DNA of 19,172 bases from Bacteroidia bacterium (GCA_014376345.1 JACMRS010000253.1:1-19172); one strand, 5' to 3'; shown: positions 6,423 through 14,074, counted from the first letter of the stretch. Notes: generated by a model from the letters alone, not told the origin. Translations and numbers: made by a program.

Positions 6423-8789
6423 ATGGAAAATAACCAGAAATTAAATTATCTGCTCGGAAAACTTGATGCACTTAATAAAAGGCAAGAATCTTTTTTTAAT
6501 GAAATAGCAAACCTGAGAATTGAAATTAATGCTTTAAAAAATGAAACAGAAACAGTTAAAGAAACTGAGATAAAGGAAAAGCCGGTTTTTCAACCGTTTA
6601 TTGAACCGAAAACAAATAAAGCTAATGACATTCCTATGTTTCAGGCTAGCCACAGTCCGTCTTACAGTAAACCTCTTTCGAAACCTCTACCGCCAAAACA
6701 CAAGAAAACTAAAACTGACTCTGAATTAGAAAAGTTTATTGGTGAAAACCTGATAAACAAAATTGGTATCGCAATCACTATTATAGGAGTTGCAATAGGT
6801 GCTAAATACTCAATAGACCACAATCTTATCAGTCCACAAACGCGGATTATTTTAGGTTATCTGACAGGTTTAATAATTATGGCAGTCGGAATGAAACTTC
6901 GTAAGAATTATGAAAACTTCAGTGCTGTACTTGTTAGTGGTGCCATTGCAATAATGTATGTTATTACCTTTTCTGCATACAGTTTTTTCGGTCTGTTTTC
7001 GCAGACGTTTACATTTATTCTGATGGTACTTTTCACTGCCTTTACAATTTTAACAGCAATCTCTTACAACAGACAAATCATAGCACACATAGGCCTAGTG
7101 GGTGCTTATGCAGTTCCGATTTTACTAAGTGACGGATCAGGTAAAGTAGAAATTTTATTTACCTATATGGCGATTATTAACACAGGAATTCTCATTATAT
7201 CCTTCAAAAAATACTGGAAACAACTTTCATATTCATCATTTATTCTTACGTGGCTCATCTATGCCGGATGGTATTTTACCTCTCAGCATACCACCCACCA
7301 TATAAATCTTGCCTTTATTTTTCTTTCGGTATTCTTCGTTATTTTTTATGTTGCTTCATTGTCATTTAAACTTATTAAAAATGAAGTATTCACTAAATCT
7401 GATGTGATTCTAATTATGGCTAATGCCTTTATTTTTTATGGTGTCGGTTATGATATTTTAAACAGCACAATTAATGGGCAACAGTTCCTTGGACTCTATA
7501 CACTGGGAAATGCCATCCTGCATTTCATTGTCAGTATAATTATTTACAAGAAGAAACTCGCCGATAAAAATTTGTTCTTTTTTATAACAAGTCTGGTAAT
7601 CGTATTTATTACAATAAGTTTTCCTGTTCAGTTAAACGGCAAATGGGTAACACTACTTTGGGTAATTGAAGCAACTTTATTATTCTGGATTGGCAAAAAG
7701 AAAAAGGCCTCTGTCTATGAATATTTATCGTATCCTTTAATGCTGCTAGCGCTTTTCAGCTTATTACAGGATTGGTCTATTATTTATGGGAATTTTGACG
7801 ACAATGAATCAGGCACTGAAATGCTTCCTATTGCAAACGTTTATTTCGTTTCAACAGTCATATTTTTGCTTGCTTTTGCATTCATTCATAAACTAAGTAA
7901 AATTGAAGACAGTGAACCCCTATCTCCTTTCCAAAAAGAGATTAAGGATAAAATACCAATGTTAACCGGAGGTATCATCCTTTTTTGTTCTTACGCTATT
8001 TTAATGCTCGAAATTTCAAATTACTGGAACATGCGATTTCTGGATTCTAAGTTCCTTGCAATTATAAATTCAGATAGAACCCGACTCTATAATTATGATT
8101 TAATTGAATTCAAAAGTGTGTGGCTCTCAAATTTTTCTTTGCTATTCTTTTCATTGCTTGCATTGATAAATATTAAAAAAATCAAAAATGAATTCCTTGG
8201 AAATATTAACTTAGCGCTTCTCGTTTTAAGTCTTGCTATATTTTTAGTTTCAACCCTCTACGATTTAAGTGAATTACGAGAAAGTTATCTTGATAAAACT
8301 TCTGAATATTACAACAAGAGTATTTTCTATGTACTTATCAGATACCTATCAATAGGGTTTGCCTTTTTCAATATTTACGCTATCTATTATTATTCTAAAC
8401 AGGATTTTTTAAAATATAAGTTTGACAAATTATTTGATTATTTACTGCACCTTTCTGTATTGTGGATATTGAGCAGCGAGTTGATAAATATTATGGATCT
8501 GCAAGGATTGTCGCAATCCTATAAACTTGGAATAAGTATTTTATGGGGAATTTATTCACTGATGCTGATTGTACTTGGCATCTGGAAAAGAAAACAACAT
8601 TTAAGATTTGCTGCTATCATACTTTTTGGAATTACTCTTGTCAAACTATTCCTTTATGATATTTCACAATTAAACACCATTTCCAAAACCATCATATTTG
8701 TATCTCTTGGGTTGTTACTTTTAATAATTTCATTTCTTTATAACAAATACAAAAATATTATTTCTACTGAAAATGAAACTAAAATTTAG
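6423..8789 (+). CDS. DUF2339 polytopic membrane protein
   Basis: A 788-residue integral membrane protein of unknown function. Residues 1-45 are a likely coiled coil (YLLGKLDALNKRQESFF, IANLRIEINALKNE), followed by a Pro/Lys/Ser-rich linker to about 100. The family signature EKFIGENLINKIGIAITIIG (103-122) leads into the first membrane segment, and the rest is a dense series of hydrophobic helices, well over a dozen, with short loops. A longer soluble loop lies around LSKIEDSEPLSPFQKEIKDK. Charged residues within membrane segments are few, and no catalytic motif stands out. It overlaps the DUF3999 gene by 17 bp, and the same partnership is, to my knowledge, seen in Proteobacteria, arguing for a joint envelope role such as transport or polymer handling. 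Family assignment confident, function unknown. Confidence 0.9.
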   Translation: MENNQKLNYLLGKLDALNKRQESFFNEIANLRIEINALKNETETVKETEIKEKPVFQPFIEPKTNKANDIPMFQASHSPSYSKPLSKPLPPKHKKTKTDSELEKFIGENLINKIGIAITIIGVAIGAKYSIDHNLISPQTRIILGYLTGLIIMAVGMKLRKNYENFSAVLVSGAIAIMYVITFSAYSFFGLFSQTFTFILMVLFTAFTILTAISYNRQIIAHIGLVGAYAVPILLSDGSGKVEILFTYMAIINTGILIISFKKYWKQLSYSSFILTWLIYAGWYFTSQHTTHHINLAFIFLSVFFVIFYVASLSFKLIKNEVFTKSDVILIMANAFIFYGVGYDILNSTINGQQFLGLYTLGNAILHFIVSIIIYKKKLADKNLFFFITSLVIVFITISFPVQLNGKWVTLLWVIEATLLFWIGKKKKASVYEYLSYPLMLLALFSLLQDWSIIYGNFDDNESGTEMLPIANVYFVSTVIFLLAFAFIHKLSKIEDSEPLSPFQKEIKDKIPMLTGGIILFCSYAILMLEISNYWNMRFLDSKFLAIINSDRTRLYNYDLIEFKSVWLSNFSLLFFSLLALINIKKIKNEFLGNINLALLVLSLAIFLVSTLYDLSELRESYLDKTSEYYNKSIFYVLIRYLSIGFAFFNIYAIYYYSKQDFLKYKFDKLFDYLLHLSVLWILSSELINIMDLQGLSQSYKLGISILWGIYSLMLIVLGIWKRKQHLRFAAIILFGITLVKLFLYDISQLNTISKTIIFVSLGLLLLIISFLYNKYKNIISTENETKI

Positions 8790-9993
8790 TCTCCTTCTTT
8801 TATTCGCAGGTGTTTCTGTTACTCTGTCAGCGCAGATGAGCAGTTACAATTACCGGCGTGAAATTTCAGGTATTACGGGTCAATGGCATACTTTAATTCT
8901 TCCTGAAGATTTGTTCGAAAAATCTTACAGCCACATGAACGACTTAAGGATTTATGGTATTACAAAAAACAATGACACGGTGGAAGCACCTTATTTATTT
9001 AAGTCATTAAACGCAACACCGAAAACAGAAGAAACAGGTTTTAAAATAATAAATGAATCGCACAATGCCAATGGTTTTTATTATACATTGCTGCCTGAAT
9101 TAACAATTCCTTTAAATGATATCAATCTGAATTTTGAAGAAAAAAACTTCGACAGATTAATCAATCTGGAAGGCAGTGAAAACAACAAAGAATGGTTTAC
9201 GATTCTTGAAAATTACCGCGTGCTTTCAATAGAAAATGAGATCACAAGATTTCATTTTAGCCGGCTTGTTTTCCCTGAAGCATCATTTAAATATTTTCGG
9301 GTGCTTGTTAAAGGCAATAAAGATCCTCAACTAAGCGATGCCAAAATGCAGAGAGTTAAAGCAGCTGAGCAACATTTAAAAACTTATTCTTCTAAAATAA
9401 AAACCACAGAATTAAAAACCAATAAGCAAACAATTGCAGATATTGCGCTACTTCACGCTGTTCCCTTATCTAAAATTACAATTGATGTTTCAGACAAATT
9501 TGACTATTTCCGGAATATTAGCATTTCATATTTATCCGACAGTTTTAAAACAGATTTAGGTTGGAAATATAATTACAGTGCATTGACAACCGGTTCACTT
9601 AATTCATTTGAAAAAGGCAGTTTTGAATTTAATGAAATCATTACTAAAAAGTTGAGAATTACAATTGAAAATGGTGACAATGAAGCATTAAACATCAGTA
9701 ACATTAGTGTTGAAGGAACAGTTCCTGAATTACTTGTTCGTTTTACAAAAAACGCAGATTACTTTCTTTGTTACGGCAATAAAGTGACTTTTCAACCACA
9801 ATATGATATTGCAAAGTTTTCGGTTAACACTATTAATTCACCAATACTAACACTTTTACCAGAACAGACATTTATAAAAAGTAATAATGTTTCAGAGCCT
9901 TTACTAAAAAGCAAATTCTGGCTATGGGGTTTGATGTTATTAATCGCATTGATACTTGGTTATTTTTCTTACAGGATGTTAAAAAATAAGTAG
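8773..9993 (+). CDS. DUF3999 family envelope protein
   Basis: A 406-residue membrane-anchored protein. It has a signal peptide (MKLKFSLLLLFAGVSVTLSA, cleavage probably before Q21), a large non-cytoplasmic beta-rich region and one C-terminal membrane helix (about 381-398, FWLWGLMLLIALILGYF) with a basic end RMLKNK. The opening YNYRREISGITGQWHTLILP and LRIYGITKNNDTVEAPYLF resemble the start of DUF3999 proteins. A later part (FDRLINLEGSENNKEWFTI, RLVFPEASFKYFRVLV) resembles the carbohydrate-binding F5/8-type jellyroll seen in that family, so it may bind a glycan. Its ATG sits inside the end of the DUF2339 gene (17-bp overlap), so translation is probably coupled and the two products made together. 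No enzyme active site is visible. Confidence 0.8.
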   Translation: MKLKFSLLLLFAGVSVTLSAQMSSYNYRREISGITGQWHTLILPEDLFEKSYSHMNDLRIYGITKNNDTVEAPYLFKSLNATPKTEETGFKIINESHNANGFYYTLLPELTIPLNDINLNFEEKNFDRLINLEGSENNKEWFTILENYRVLSIENEITRFHFSRLVFPEASFKYFRVLVKGNKDPQLSDAKMQRVKAAEQHLKTYSSKIKTTELKTNKQTIADIALLHAVPLSKITIDVSDKFDYFRNISISYLSDSFKTDLGWKYNYSALTTGSLNSFEKGSFEFNEIITKKLRITIENGDNEALNISNISVEGTVPELLVRFTKNADYFLCYGNKVTFQPQYDIAKFSVNTINSPILTLLPEQTFIKSNNVSEPLLKSKFWLWGLMLLIALILGYFSYRMLKNK

Positions 9994-10126
9994 TTTGTTA
10001 TTAATTTAAGTATAAACTATTTAAGGAGTTGTAATTTTTGAGAATATAATTTGCTGTACTGACTATAGAACTTTTGTTATCAACGAAAGAAAGAACTATG
10101 GATACAGGTTAAGAAAAAGAACTATT
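9994..10126. other. Short intergenic gap between convergent genes
   Basis: AT-rich DNA between the DUF3999 gene and the frameshifted barrel gene. TAGTTT and AAACTA near 9992-10020 could pair, but with a 17-nt loop and no T-run. I see no convincing terminator, RNA or promoter. Confidence 0.4.
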
Positions 10127-10796
10127 TTATTTTGAAAAATTTAAAATTGTGTAACTCAAACCAAAAGAAAAATTAAGTGAATTGACATTTTGTTTTATTC
10201 TTTCTCCATCATCATATCCATAATTTGTGGTATAAAAAAGATCTCTCAATCCAATGGCTAAATCAACACCTGAACGCAAACTTATTCTGCCAAATTCTTT
10301 AGAGAAAAATATGCTGACACCAAGTCCGTAATCGTTTCGACTATTCCTGTTATCGAGAAAATAAAAATTTTCCGGGATAGTCTGTTTTTTTCTGAACCCA
10401 TAATAAATCCCTGGTCCTTGCAAAACAAGATACTTTCTTAAGATCGTCGCTTAAAATCCTAAAAAGTTGTTTATAATTGATGCGATTGAATACTTCTCTA
10501 AAATTTTTACGGTTGTTCCATTGGTGATCAATATAAACCGACTGATTTATTTGGAAAAGCAAATAACCAAGGTAATTTATGTGGTTTTTAGAAGTTAGTG
10601 CAATACCTGCTTCTGATGTAAATCTAACTGAAGCTACATCAGTTTGTATTGCGGGAGTGCTAAGATTATTTATTGTTGAATAGTTTGTCTGGGGTAAAAG
10701 GAATAATTCTATTTTATGCTGGGCAGATGTTTTGTAAGAAATAATTAAAAACAAAACGAATAGATATTTTTTAATATATATCACAGGAAATTTCAT
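10127..10796 (-). pseudogene. Frameshifted outer-membrane beta-barrel protein gene
   Basis: Two overlapping minus-strand frames together make one protein. The upstream frame begins MKFPVIYIKKYLFVLFLIIS with a signal peptide (cleavage near TSAQ) and gives barrel-like alternating sequence up to LFRILSDDLKK. The natural continuation, YLVLQGPGIYYGFRKKQ, followed by YGLGVSIFFSKEFGRISLR, GVDLAIGLRDLFYTTNYGYD and LNFSFGLSYTILNFSK, is in another frame. Reading one A fewer in AAGAAAG (plus-strand 10430-10440) joins them as DDLKKYLVLQGPG, giving about 222 residues, typical of small Bacteroidota OMP beta-barrel (PorT/OmpA-like) proteins. The downstream part has no ATG, so it is not a separate gene. This is either a recent single-base inactivation or a sequencing error. 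It lies 36 bp behind the metallo-hydrolase gene on the same strand. Confidence 0.75.
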
Positions 10797-10832
10797 AGAA
10801 GGTTTAACGCTTTAAATGAAAGTTTATTACTA

Positions 10833-11657
10833 TCAAAACAAAGAAGCCTGCACTGCCCTGCCGGGATAACTTGCTGCACCCAAACCCGATTCACTGCTGA
10901 TATGATAAACTTCTGTTTCATTGAAACGCGATGCCACTACCACTTTGGTATTACCTGCGTTTGCTTCAAATAATTCTCTGGCTAAATCAGGACAGTTGTT
11001 GTCTTTCGAAAGATGCGAAAGAAAAACATGACTCATATGAGCAGGTTTGTGTTTTGTAAATAACTCTAATGCCTGCGCATTTGAAAGGTGACCATTGCCT
11101 CCTCTGATACGCTTTTTTAAATGGTATGGATACCTTCCCTGCGCTAGCATCACATCATCATAATTTGCTTCCAGAAATGCAGCGTGGCATTGCTTAAAAC
11201 TGTCTGTGACATGACTGCAGACTACTCCGATATCTGTCAGCACACCAATCTTAATTCCTTTATATTCAATCAGAAAACTATGCGGATCGGATGCATCATG
11301 CGCCTTAGGAAAGGCATAAACTTTTATTCCACCCACTTCTACAGGTTTGTATGCTGTAAACGGCACAATGTATTGCTTGTCTAGCGGTAGCCCGCTTCTT
11401 CTTAAAGTATCTGCAGTAATATAAACCGGCAGATCAAATTTTCTTGCCAGTGCAACCAGTCCTCTGATATGATCTGAATGTTCATGTGACACAAAAATTG
11501 CTCTTACCAAATCCATGCTGAGGCCGATTTTCTCCATTCGTTTAATGGTTTCTCTACATGAAAGTCCTGCATCAACAAGCACTGCATCAGTTTCGTTACC
11601 GATATAGTAGCAGTTACCATTGCTGCCGGAATTAATTGAAGCCGTATAAAGTGACAT
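10833..11657 (-). CDS. MBL-fold metallo-hydrolase, YycJ/WalJ-like
   Basis: A 274-residue metallo-beta-lactamase-fold protein. After the first strand, SLYTASINSGSNGNCYYIG, comes the metal-binding motif HEHSDH (58-63), then a further metal-ligand region GVLTDIGVVCSHV, the LEANYD motif, GGNGHLSNAQAL and HMSHVFLSHLSKDNN. These are hallmarks of the YycJ/WalJ-like branch, thought to be nucleases or phosphodiesterases coupled to cell-wall or DNA processes; no walKR genes are nearby, so the role here is inferred only. A TTG 12 nt upstream (11669) would extend the frame, but it lies inside the -7 element TATTTTTG (11667-11674). I therefore start at the ATG at 11657, which also gives the usual family N-terminus. 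The frameshifted barrel gene follows 36 bp later. Confidence 0.88.
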   Translation of the reverse strand: MSLYTASINSGSNGNCYYIGNETDAVLVDAGLSCRETIKRMEKIGLSMDLVRAIFVSHEHSDHIRGLVALARKFDLPVYITADTLRRSGLPLDKQYIVPFTAYKPVEVGGIKVYAFPKAHDASDPHSFLIEYKGIKIGVLTDIGVVCSHVTDSFKQCHAAFLEANYDDVMLAQGRYPYHLKKRIRGGNGHLSNAQALELFTKHKPAHMSHVFLSHLSKDNNCPDLARELFEANAGNTKVVVASRFNETEVYHISSESGLGAASYPGRAVQASLF

Positions 11658-11666
11658 TGAAGGCTG

Positions 11667-11674
11667 CAAAAATA
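11667..11674 (-). promoter_or_regulatory. -7 element of the metallo-hydrolase gene
   Basis: Minus-strand TATTTTTG followed by CAG, a full match to TAnnTTTG, ending 9 nt before the ATG at 11657. It decides against the TTG at 11669 as start codon, since that TTG is part of the promoter. Confidence 0.6.
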
Positions 11675-11693
11675 TAACGATTTATCCGAAATT

Positions 11694-11717
11694 AAATCCA
11701 CAATCATTTGTGGATTT
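11694..11717. promoter_or_regulatory. Perfect 10-bp hairpin upstream of the metallo-hydrolase promoter
   Basis: AAATCCACAA (11694-11703) pairs perfectly with TTGTGGATTT (11708-11717) across TCAT. It lies 20 bp upstream of the -7 element at 11667-11674 and 72 bp behind the VOC gene. There is no clear T-run on the minus strand (TTTAATTTCGG), so it may be an operator-like palindrome or a poor terminator. Confidence 0.45.
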
Positions 11718-11788
11718 GAAAGTATTTAAGAATTAATGAATAATTTCATCAAACCTTAATGGCTTTCCAGCGTCCTTTTTTGAAATAT

Positions 11789-12208
11789 TTATTTATAATC
11801 GTAGTTAACCATCCATTGCACTTCATACTTATCGGTGAGCATCCCGAAGTAGGCACCCCAAAATGTTTTTTCGAGTGGCATGGTTATTTTACCACCTTCA
11901 GAAAGACCTTTGAATATTTTATTTGCCTCCTCTTCACTGGATGTATTTATAGATATTGAAATATTAGAACCTGCAACAGAAGCCGGAGCTGAAGCCGGAA
12001 TATCGCTCCCCATTAAAGATGTTTCTTTGCTTATCGGCAAAGTAACATGCAGTATTTTCTGCATATCATCTTCTGCAGAAGGAAACTCAGAAGGCATGTC
12101 ACTAAAGCGCTGAAAATTGGTAAACTCACCACCGAAAACCGAGCGGTATAAATTGAATGCTTCCTCTGTTTTACCATTAAAATTCAGGTAAGGACTTAAT
12201 TCTGCCAT
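11789..12208 (-). CDS. VOC-family protein, PhnB-like (glyoxalase fold)
   Basis: A 139-residue protein of the vicinal oxygen chelate superfamily, PhnB/YjdN branch. AELSPYLNFNGKTEEAFNLY and FGGEFTNFQRFSDMPSEF are the typical opening; LHVTLPISKETSLMGSDIP and NISISINTSSEEEANKIFKG the middle; FWGAYFGMLTDKYEVQWMVN the closing strand. These are cytoplasmic, usually dimeric proteins; many are annotated after 3-demethylubiquinone methyltransferase, but that activity is not shown and the metal-ligand set is incomplete in most members. I infer an unknown small-molecule-binding or housekeeping role. The promoter at 12261-12290 gives a 5' leader of about 50 nt, longer than other genes here. The repeat block begins just upstream, so the promoter partly sits in heptamer repeat DNA. 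Confidence 0.88.
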   Translation of the reverse strand: MAELSPYLNFNGKTEEAFNLYRSVFGGEFTNFQRFSDMPSEFPSAEDDMQKILHVTLPISKETSLMGSDIPASAPASVAGSNISISINTSSEEEANKIFKGLSEGGKITMPLEKTFWGAYFGMLTDKYEVQWMVNYDYK

Positions 12209-12260
12209 AATTTTATTTTTAGTTAGTGTTAGTTACTTATTAAGTTTATTGATATTCTTT

Positions 12261-12290
12261 CAAATATACAACTGAATTACGAATTACAAC
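12261..12290 (-). promoter_or_regulatory. Promoter of the VOC-family gene
   Basis: Minus-strand GTTG (plus 12287-12290) is a plausible -33, followed by TATATTTG (12261-12268), a full -7 match. The gap is 18-19 nt, within the expected range. The -33 lies within AATTAC-type repeat sequence, so the repeat may have supplied it. Confidence 0.6.
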
Positions 12291-12724
12291 TTTAATTACG
12301 AATTACGGAATTACGAATTACGAATGTTTGTTTAGATATGTAGGGGCACACGGCAGTGTGTCCACGGGTAGATTGTCCACGGGTAGATAATTACGAATTA
12401 CGAATTACGGAATTACGAATTACAAATGTTCGAATTCAAATGTAGGGGCACACGGCAGTGTGTCCACGGGTAGAGTGTCCACGGGTAGATAAATACGAAT
12501 TACAAAATTACGAATTACAAATGTTTGAATTCAAAAGTAGGGGCACACGGCAGTGTGTCCACGGGTAGAGTGTCCACGGGTAGATAATTACGTATTACGG
12601 AATTACGAATTGGGGGAAATGAAACACGAATTACAAATGTTTGAATTCAAATGCTGGGGCACACGGCAGGTAAATTATAATAATGATATTTACCCGAGGT
12701 GGACACACGCCGTGTGCCCCTACA
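12275..12724. repeat. Composite intergenic repeat array: AATTACG heptamers plus palindromic GGGGCACACGG units
   Basis: Four degenerating units of about 96-115 bp fill this gene-free block. Each has (a) tandem heptamers AATTACG, best at 12389-12424; (b) a module with the 12-bp palindrome TTTGAATTCAAA, clear in units 3 and 4, with one change in unit 2; (c) TGTAGGGGCACACGGCAG followed by TGTGTCC, at 12339, 12441, 12537 and, as TGCTGGGG, 12652; and (d) two direct copies of TGTCCACGGGTAGA in units 1-3. Unit 4 is broken after CACGGCAG by an AT-rich hairpin and ends in an inverted copy of module (c) at about 12698-12724. Short frames across it are not genes. The (c) module resembles REP-type palindromes, and the heptamers resemble short tandem heptanucleotide repeats of cyanobacteria; both are comparisons, not identifications. 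Confidence 0.85.
12656..12720. repeat. Large inverted repeat behind tRNA-Pro (cruciform-capable)
   Basis: GGGGCACACGGC (12656-12667) and GCCGTGTGCCCC (12709-12720) form a perfect 12-bp inverted repeat. The 41-bp spacer holds a second hairpin, GGTAAAT with ATTTACC. It begins 10 nt beyond the tRNA 3' end on the tRNA-sense strand, so it may end tRNA transcription or protect the 3' end, though no U-run follows. Confidence 0.75.
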
Positions 12725-12729
12725 TTTTG

Positions 12730-12803
12730 TCGGAGTGGCAGGATTTGAACCTACGACCTTCAGCACCCCATGCTGACGCGATACCGGGCTACGCTACACC
12801 CCG
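12730..12803 (-). tRNA. tRNA-Pro (anticodon GGG)
   Basis: Read on the minus strand this 74-nt gene folds as a complete cloverleaf. The acceptor CGGGGTG pairs with CACTCCG (one G-U), with discriminator A. The D arm is GCGT/TCGC around AGCCCGGTA, with a U-U mismatch at 13-22. The anticodon stem TCAGC/GCTGA encloses ATGGGGT, giving anticodon GGG, which reads CCC and CCU proline codons. The T arm is GTAGG TTCAAAT CCTGC. The CCA end is not encoded (ACAAAATG follows), so CCA must be added enzymatically. It lies 38 bp downstream of the dehydrogenase gene on the same strand, separated by a hairpin, and runs into the palindromic repeat. A frame on the opposite strand reading EWQDLNLRPSAP is the familiar antisense artefact of this tRNA. 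Confidence 0.95.
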
Positions 12804-12831
12804 AAAAGTGTTTACAAAGTAAAACTTTTTT
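12804..12831. terminator. Hairpin between the dehydrogenase gene and tRNA-Pro
   Basis: AAAAGT-G-TTTAC (12804-12815) pairs with GTAAA-ACTTTT (12819-12829), 11 bp with one bulged G and an AAA loop. On the minus strand the 3' arm ends CTTTTC; on the plus strand it runs into TTTTTT. It could end dehydrogenase transcription or help process a joint mRNA-tRNA transcript. Tentative. Confidence 0.4.
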
Positions 12832-12841
12832 AATTAAATTA

Positions 12842-14074
12842 TCAAGGTTTCACCAGGTCGGTTAAGCTTAATTCAAGTCCCTTAGATGCTAAGCCTGTTG
12901 TTTTTGGATTGAACTGTTTTAACCTCAAAATAGCCTGCTCTATAATATTCGAAACATCCTTTAAAATAGCAAGATCATTTACTTCACCACCCTGTTTCAT
13001 CAGATAAGCAAATACTCTCGCCATACCACAATTCGCAATAAAATCAGGAATAACAGCTGTATTGTTATCCATGTATTCTGCAATAGGACCCATGAAAATT
13101 TCTTTGTCTGCAAAAGGTACATTTGCGCCGCAACTTACCACTTCAACACCTCCTGCCACAAGCCTCTCCGCCTGGTCTTTTGTAACCAGTCTTGATGCTG
13201 CACCGGGAATAAATATCTCTACAGGAAGATCCCATATTTTGCTGTTTACTTCTTCAAAACTCAACATGTTGGGGTGACTTAAATTGTTTCCTTCACGCGT
13301 TAAAAACAAGTGACGAATTTCATCGGCAGTAAATCCTTTTTCATTAATCAGTCCGCCTGTTCTGTCTATGATACCGGTAATAAGCACACCATTTTTAGCC
13401 AGATAAAATGCCGCAGCAGCAGCCACATTTCCCCAACCCTGAATAATGGCAAATTTGTTTGCCATAGTGCCACCATAAATGCTGTAATAATGCCTCACCG
13501 CTTCAGAAACACCCCAACCGGTAATCATGTCGGCGATGGTGTATTCTTTTGCCACATCCGGACTAAAACGCTCGTCGGTTATTGGCAACAAAACACCTTG
13601 CTGCAATCTTGAAATACTGCGGAGTTTTTCCTCGGGAGAATAATTCAAATGCCCGTTGACAATACCTTCCTGAGGGTGCAATAAACCCTGAGCTGCAGTA
13701 ATTGGTATTACCTCGTGAATTTCATCAACATTTAAATCGCCACCCGTACCATAATAGTTTTTAAGTATAGGGTAAACTGCTTTATACCAACGTTCGAGAA
13801 CACCCTTTTTTCTTGGATCCGCAGGATCGAAATTGATACCGGATTTGGCACCACCAATGGGCGGACCACAAACAGTAAATTTCACTTCCATAGTTTTCGC
13901 AAGACTTTCAACTTCGCGTTTATCAAGACCTTTGCGCATGCGGGTACCCCCACCGGCAGCACCATTACGCAGACTGTTTATTACAATCCAACCTTCAGCT
14001 TCGGTTTCATTGTCCTTCCATTCGAAAACGATTTCGGGTTGTTTATTCTCAAACTTTTCAAGTAATTTTCTCAT
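12842..14074 (-). CDS. Glu/Leu/Phe/Val dehydrogenase
   Basis: A 410-residue NAD(P)-dependent amino-acid dehydrogenase, performing reversible oxidative deamination and so linking amino acids with ammonium and 2-oxo acids in the cytoplasm. The substrate-binding and catalytic parts are present: GAAGGGTRMRKGLD (38-51), KFTVCGPPIGGAKSGI (65-80, with K65 and K77 as the likely substrate and catalytic lysines) and GTGGDLNVDE (109-118, catalytic Asp113). The Rossmann domain starts near FAIIQGWGNVAAAAAF (208-223), with the glycine motif reading GWGNVA. CGANVPF near 317 and DFIANCGM follow. Whether it prefers glutamate, leucine or another residue cannot be decided by eye. The -7 element at 14091-14098 supports the ATG. 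tRNA-Pro lies 38 bp downstream; gene-free repeat blocks lie on both sides of the gene and tRNA. Confidence 0.93.
   Translation of the reverse strand: MRKLLEKFENKQPEIVFEWKDNETEAEGWIVINSLRNGAAGGGTRMRKGLDKREVESLAKTMEVKFTVCGPPIGGAKSGINFDPADPRKKGVLERWYKAVYPILKNYYGTGGDLNVDEIHEVIPITAAQGLLHPQEGIVNGHLNYSPEEKLRSISRLQQGVLLPITDERFSPDVAKEYTIADMITGWGVSEAVRHYYSIYGGTMANKFAIIQGWGNVAAAAAFYLAKNGVLITGIIDRTGGLINEKGFTADEIRHLFLTREGNNLSHPNMLSFEEVNSKIWDLPVEIFIPGAASRLVTKDQAERLVAGGVEVVSCGANVPFADKEIFMGPIAEYMDNNTAVIPDFIANCGMARVFAYLMKQGGEVNDLAILKDVSNIIEQAILRLKQFNPKTTGLASKGLELSLTDLVKP

Noticed and set aside
10127..10423. Separate small gene encoding a 98-residue protein
   Set aside because: It lacks an ATG and signal peptide and is the continuation of the upstream barrel gene in another frame.
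12275..12724. CRISPR array
   Set aside because: Repeat parts are too long and composite, the intervening sequence is heptamer repeat and not unique spacers, and no cas gene is present.
12553..12822. An 89-codon plus-strand frame across the repeats and tRNA
   Set aside because: Its start lies in repeat DNA and the EWQDLNLRPSAP end is the antisense of tRNA-Pro, a common spurious annotation.
13310..13612. Plus-strand frames within the dehydrogenase region
   Set aside because: Antisense shadows of a gene with complete catalytic motifs.
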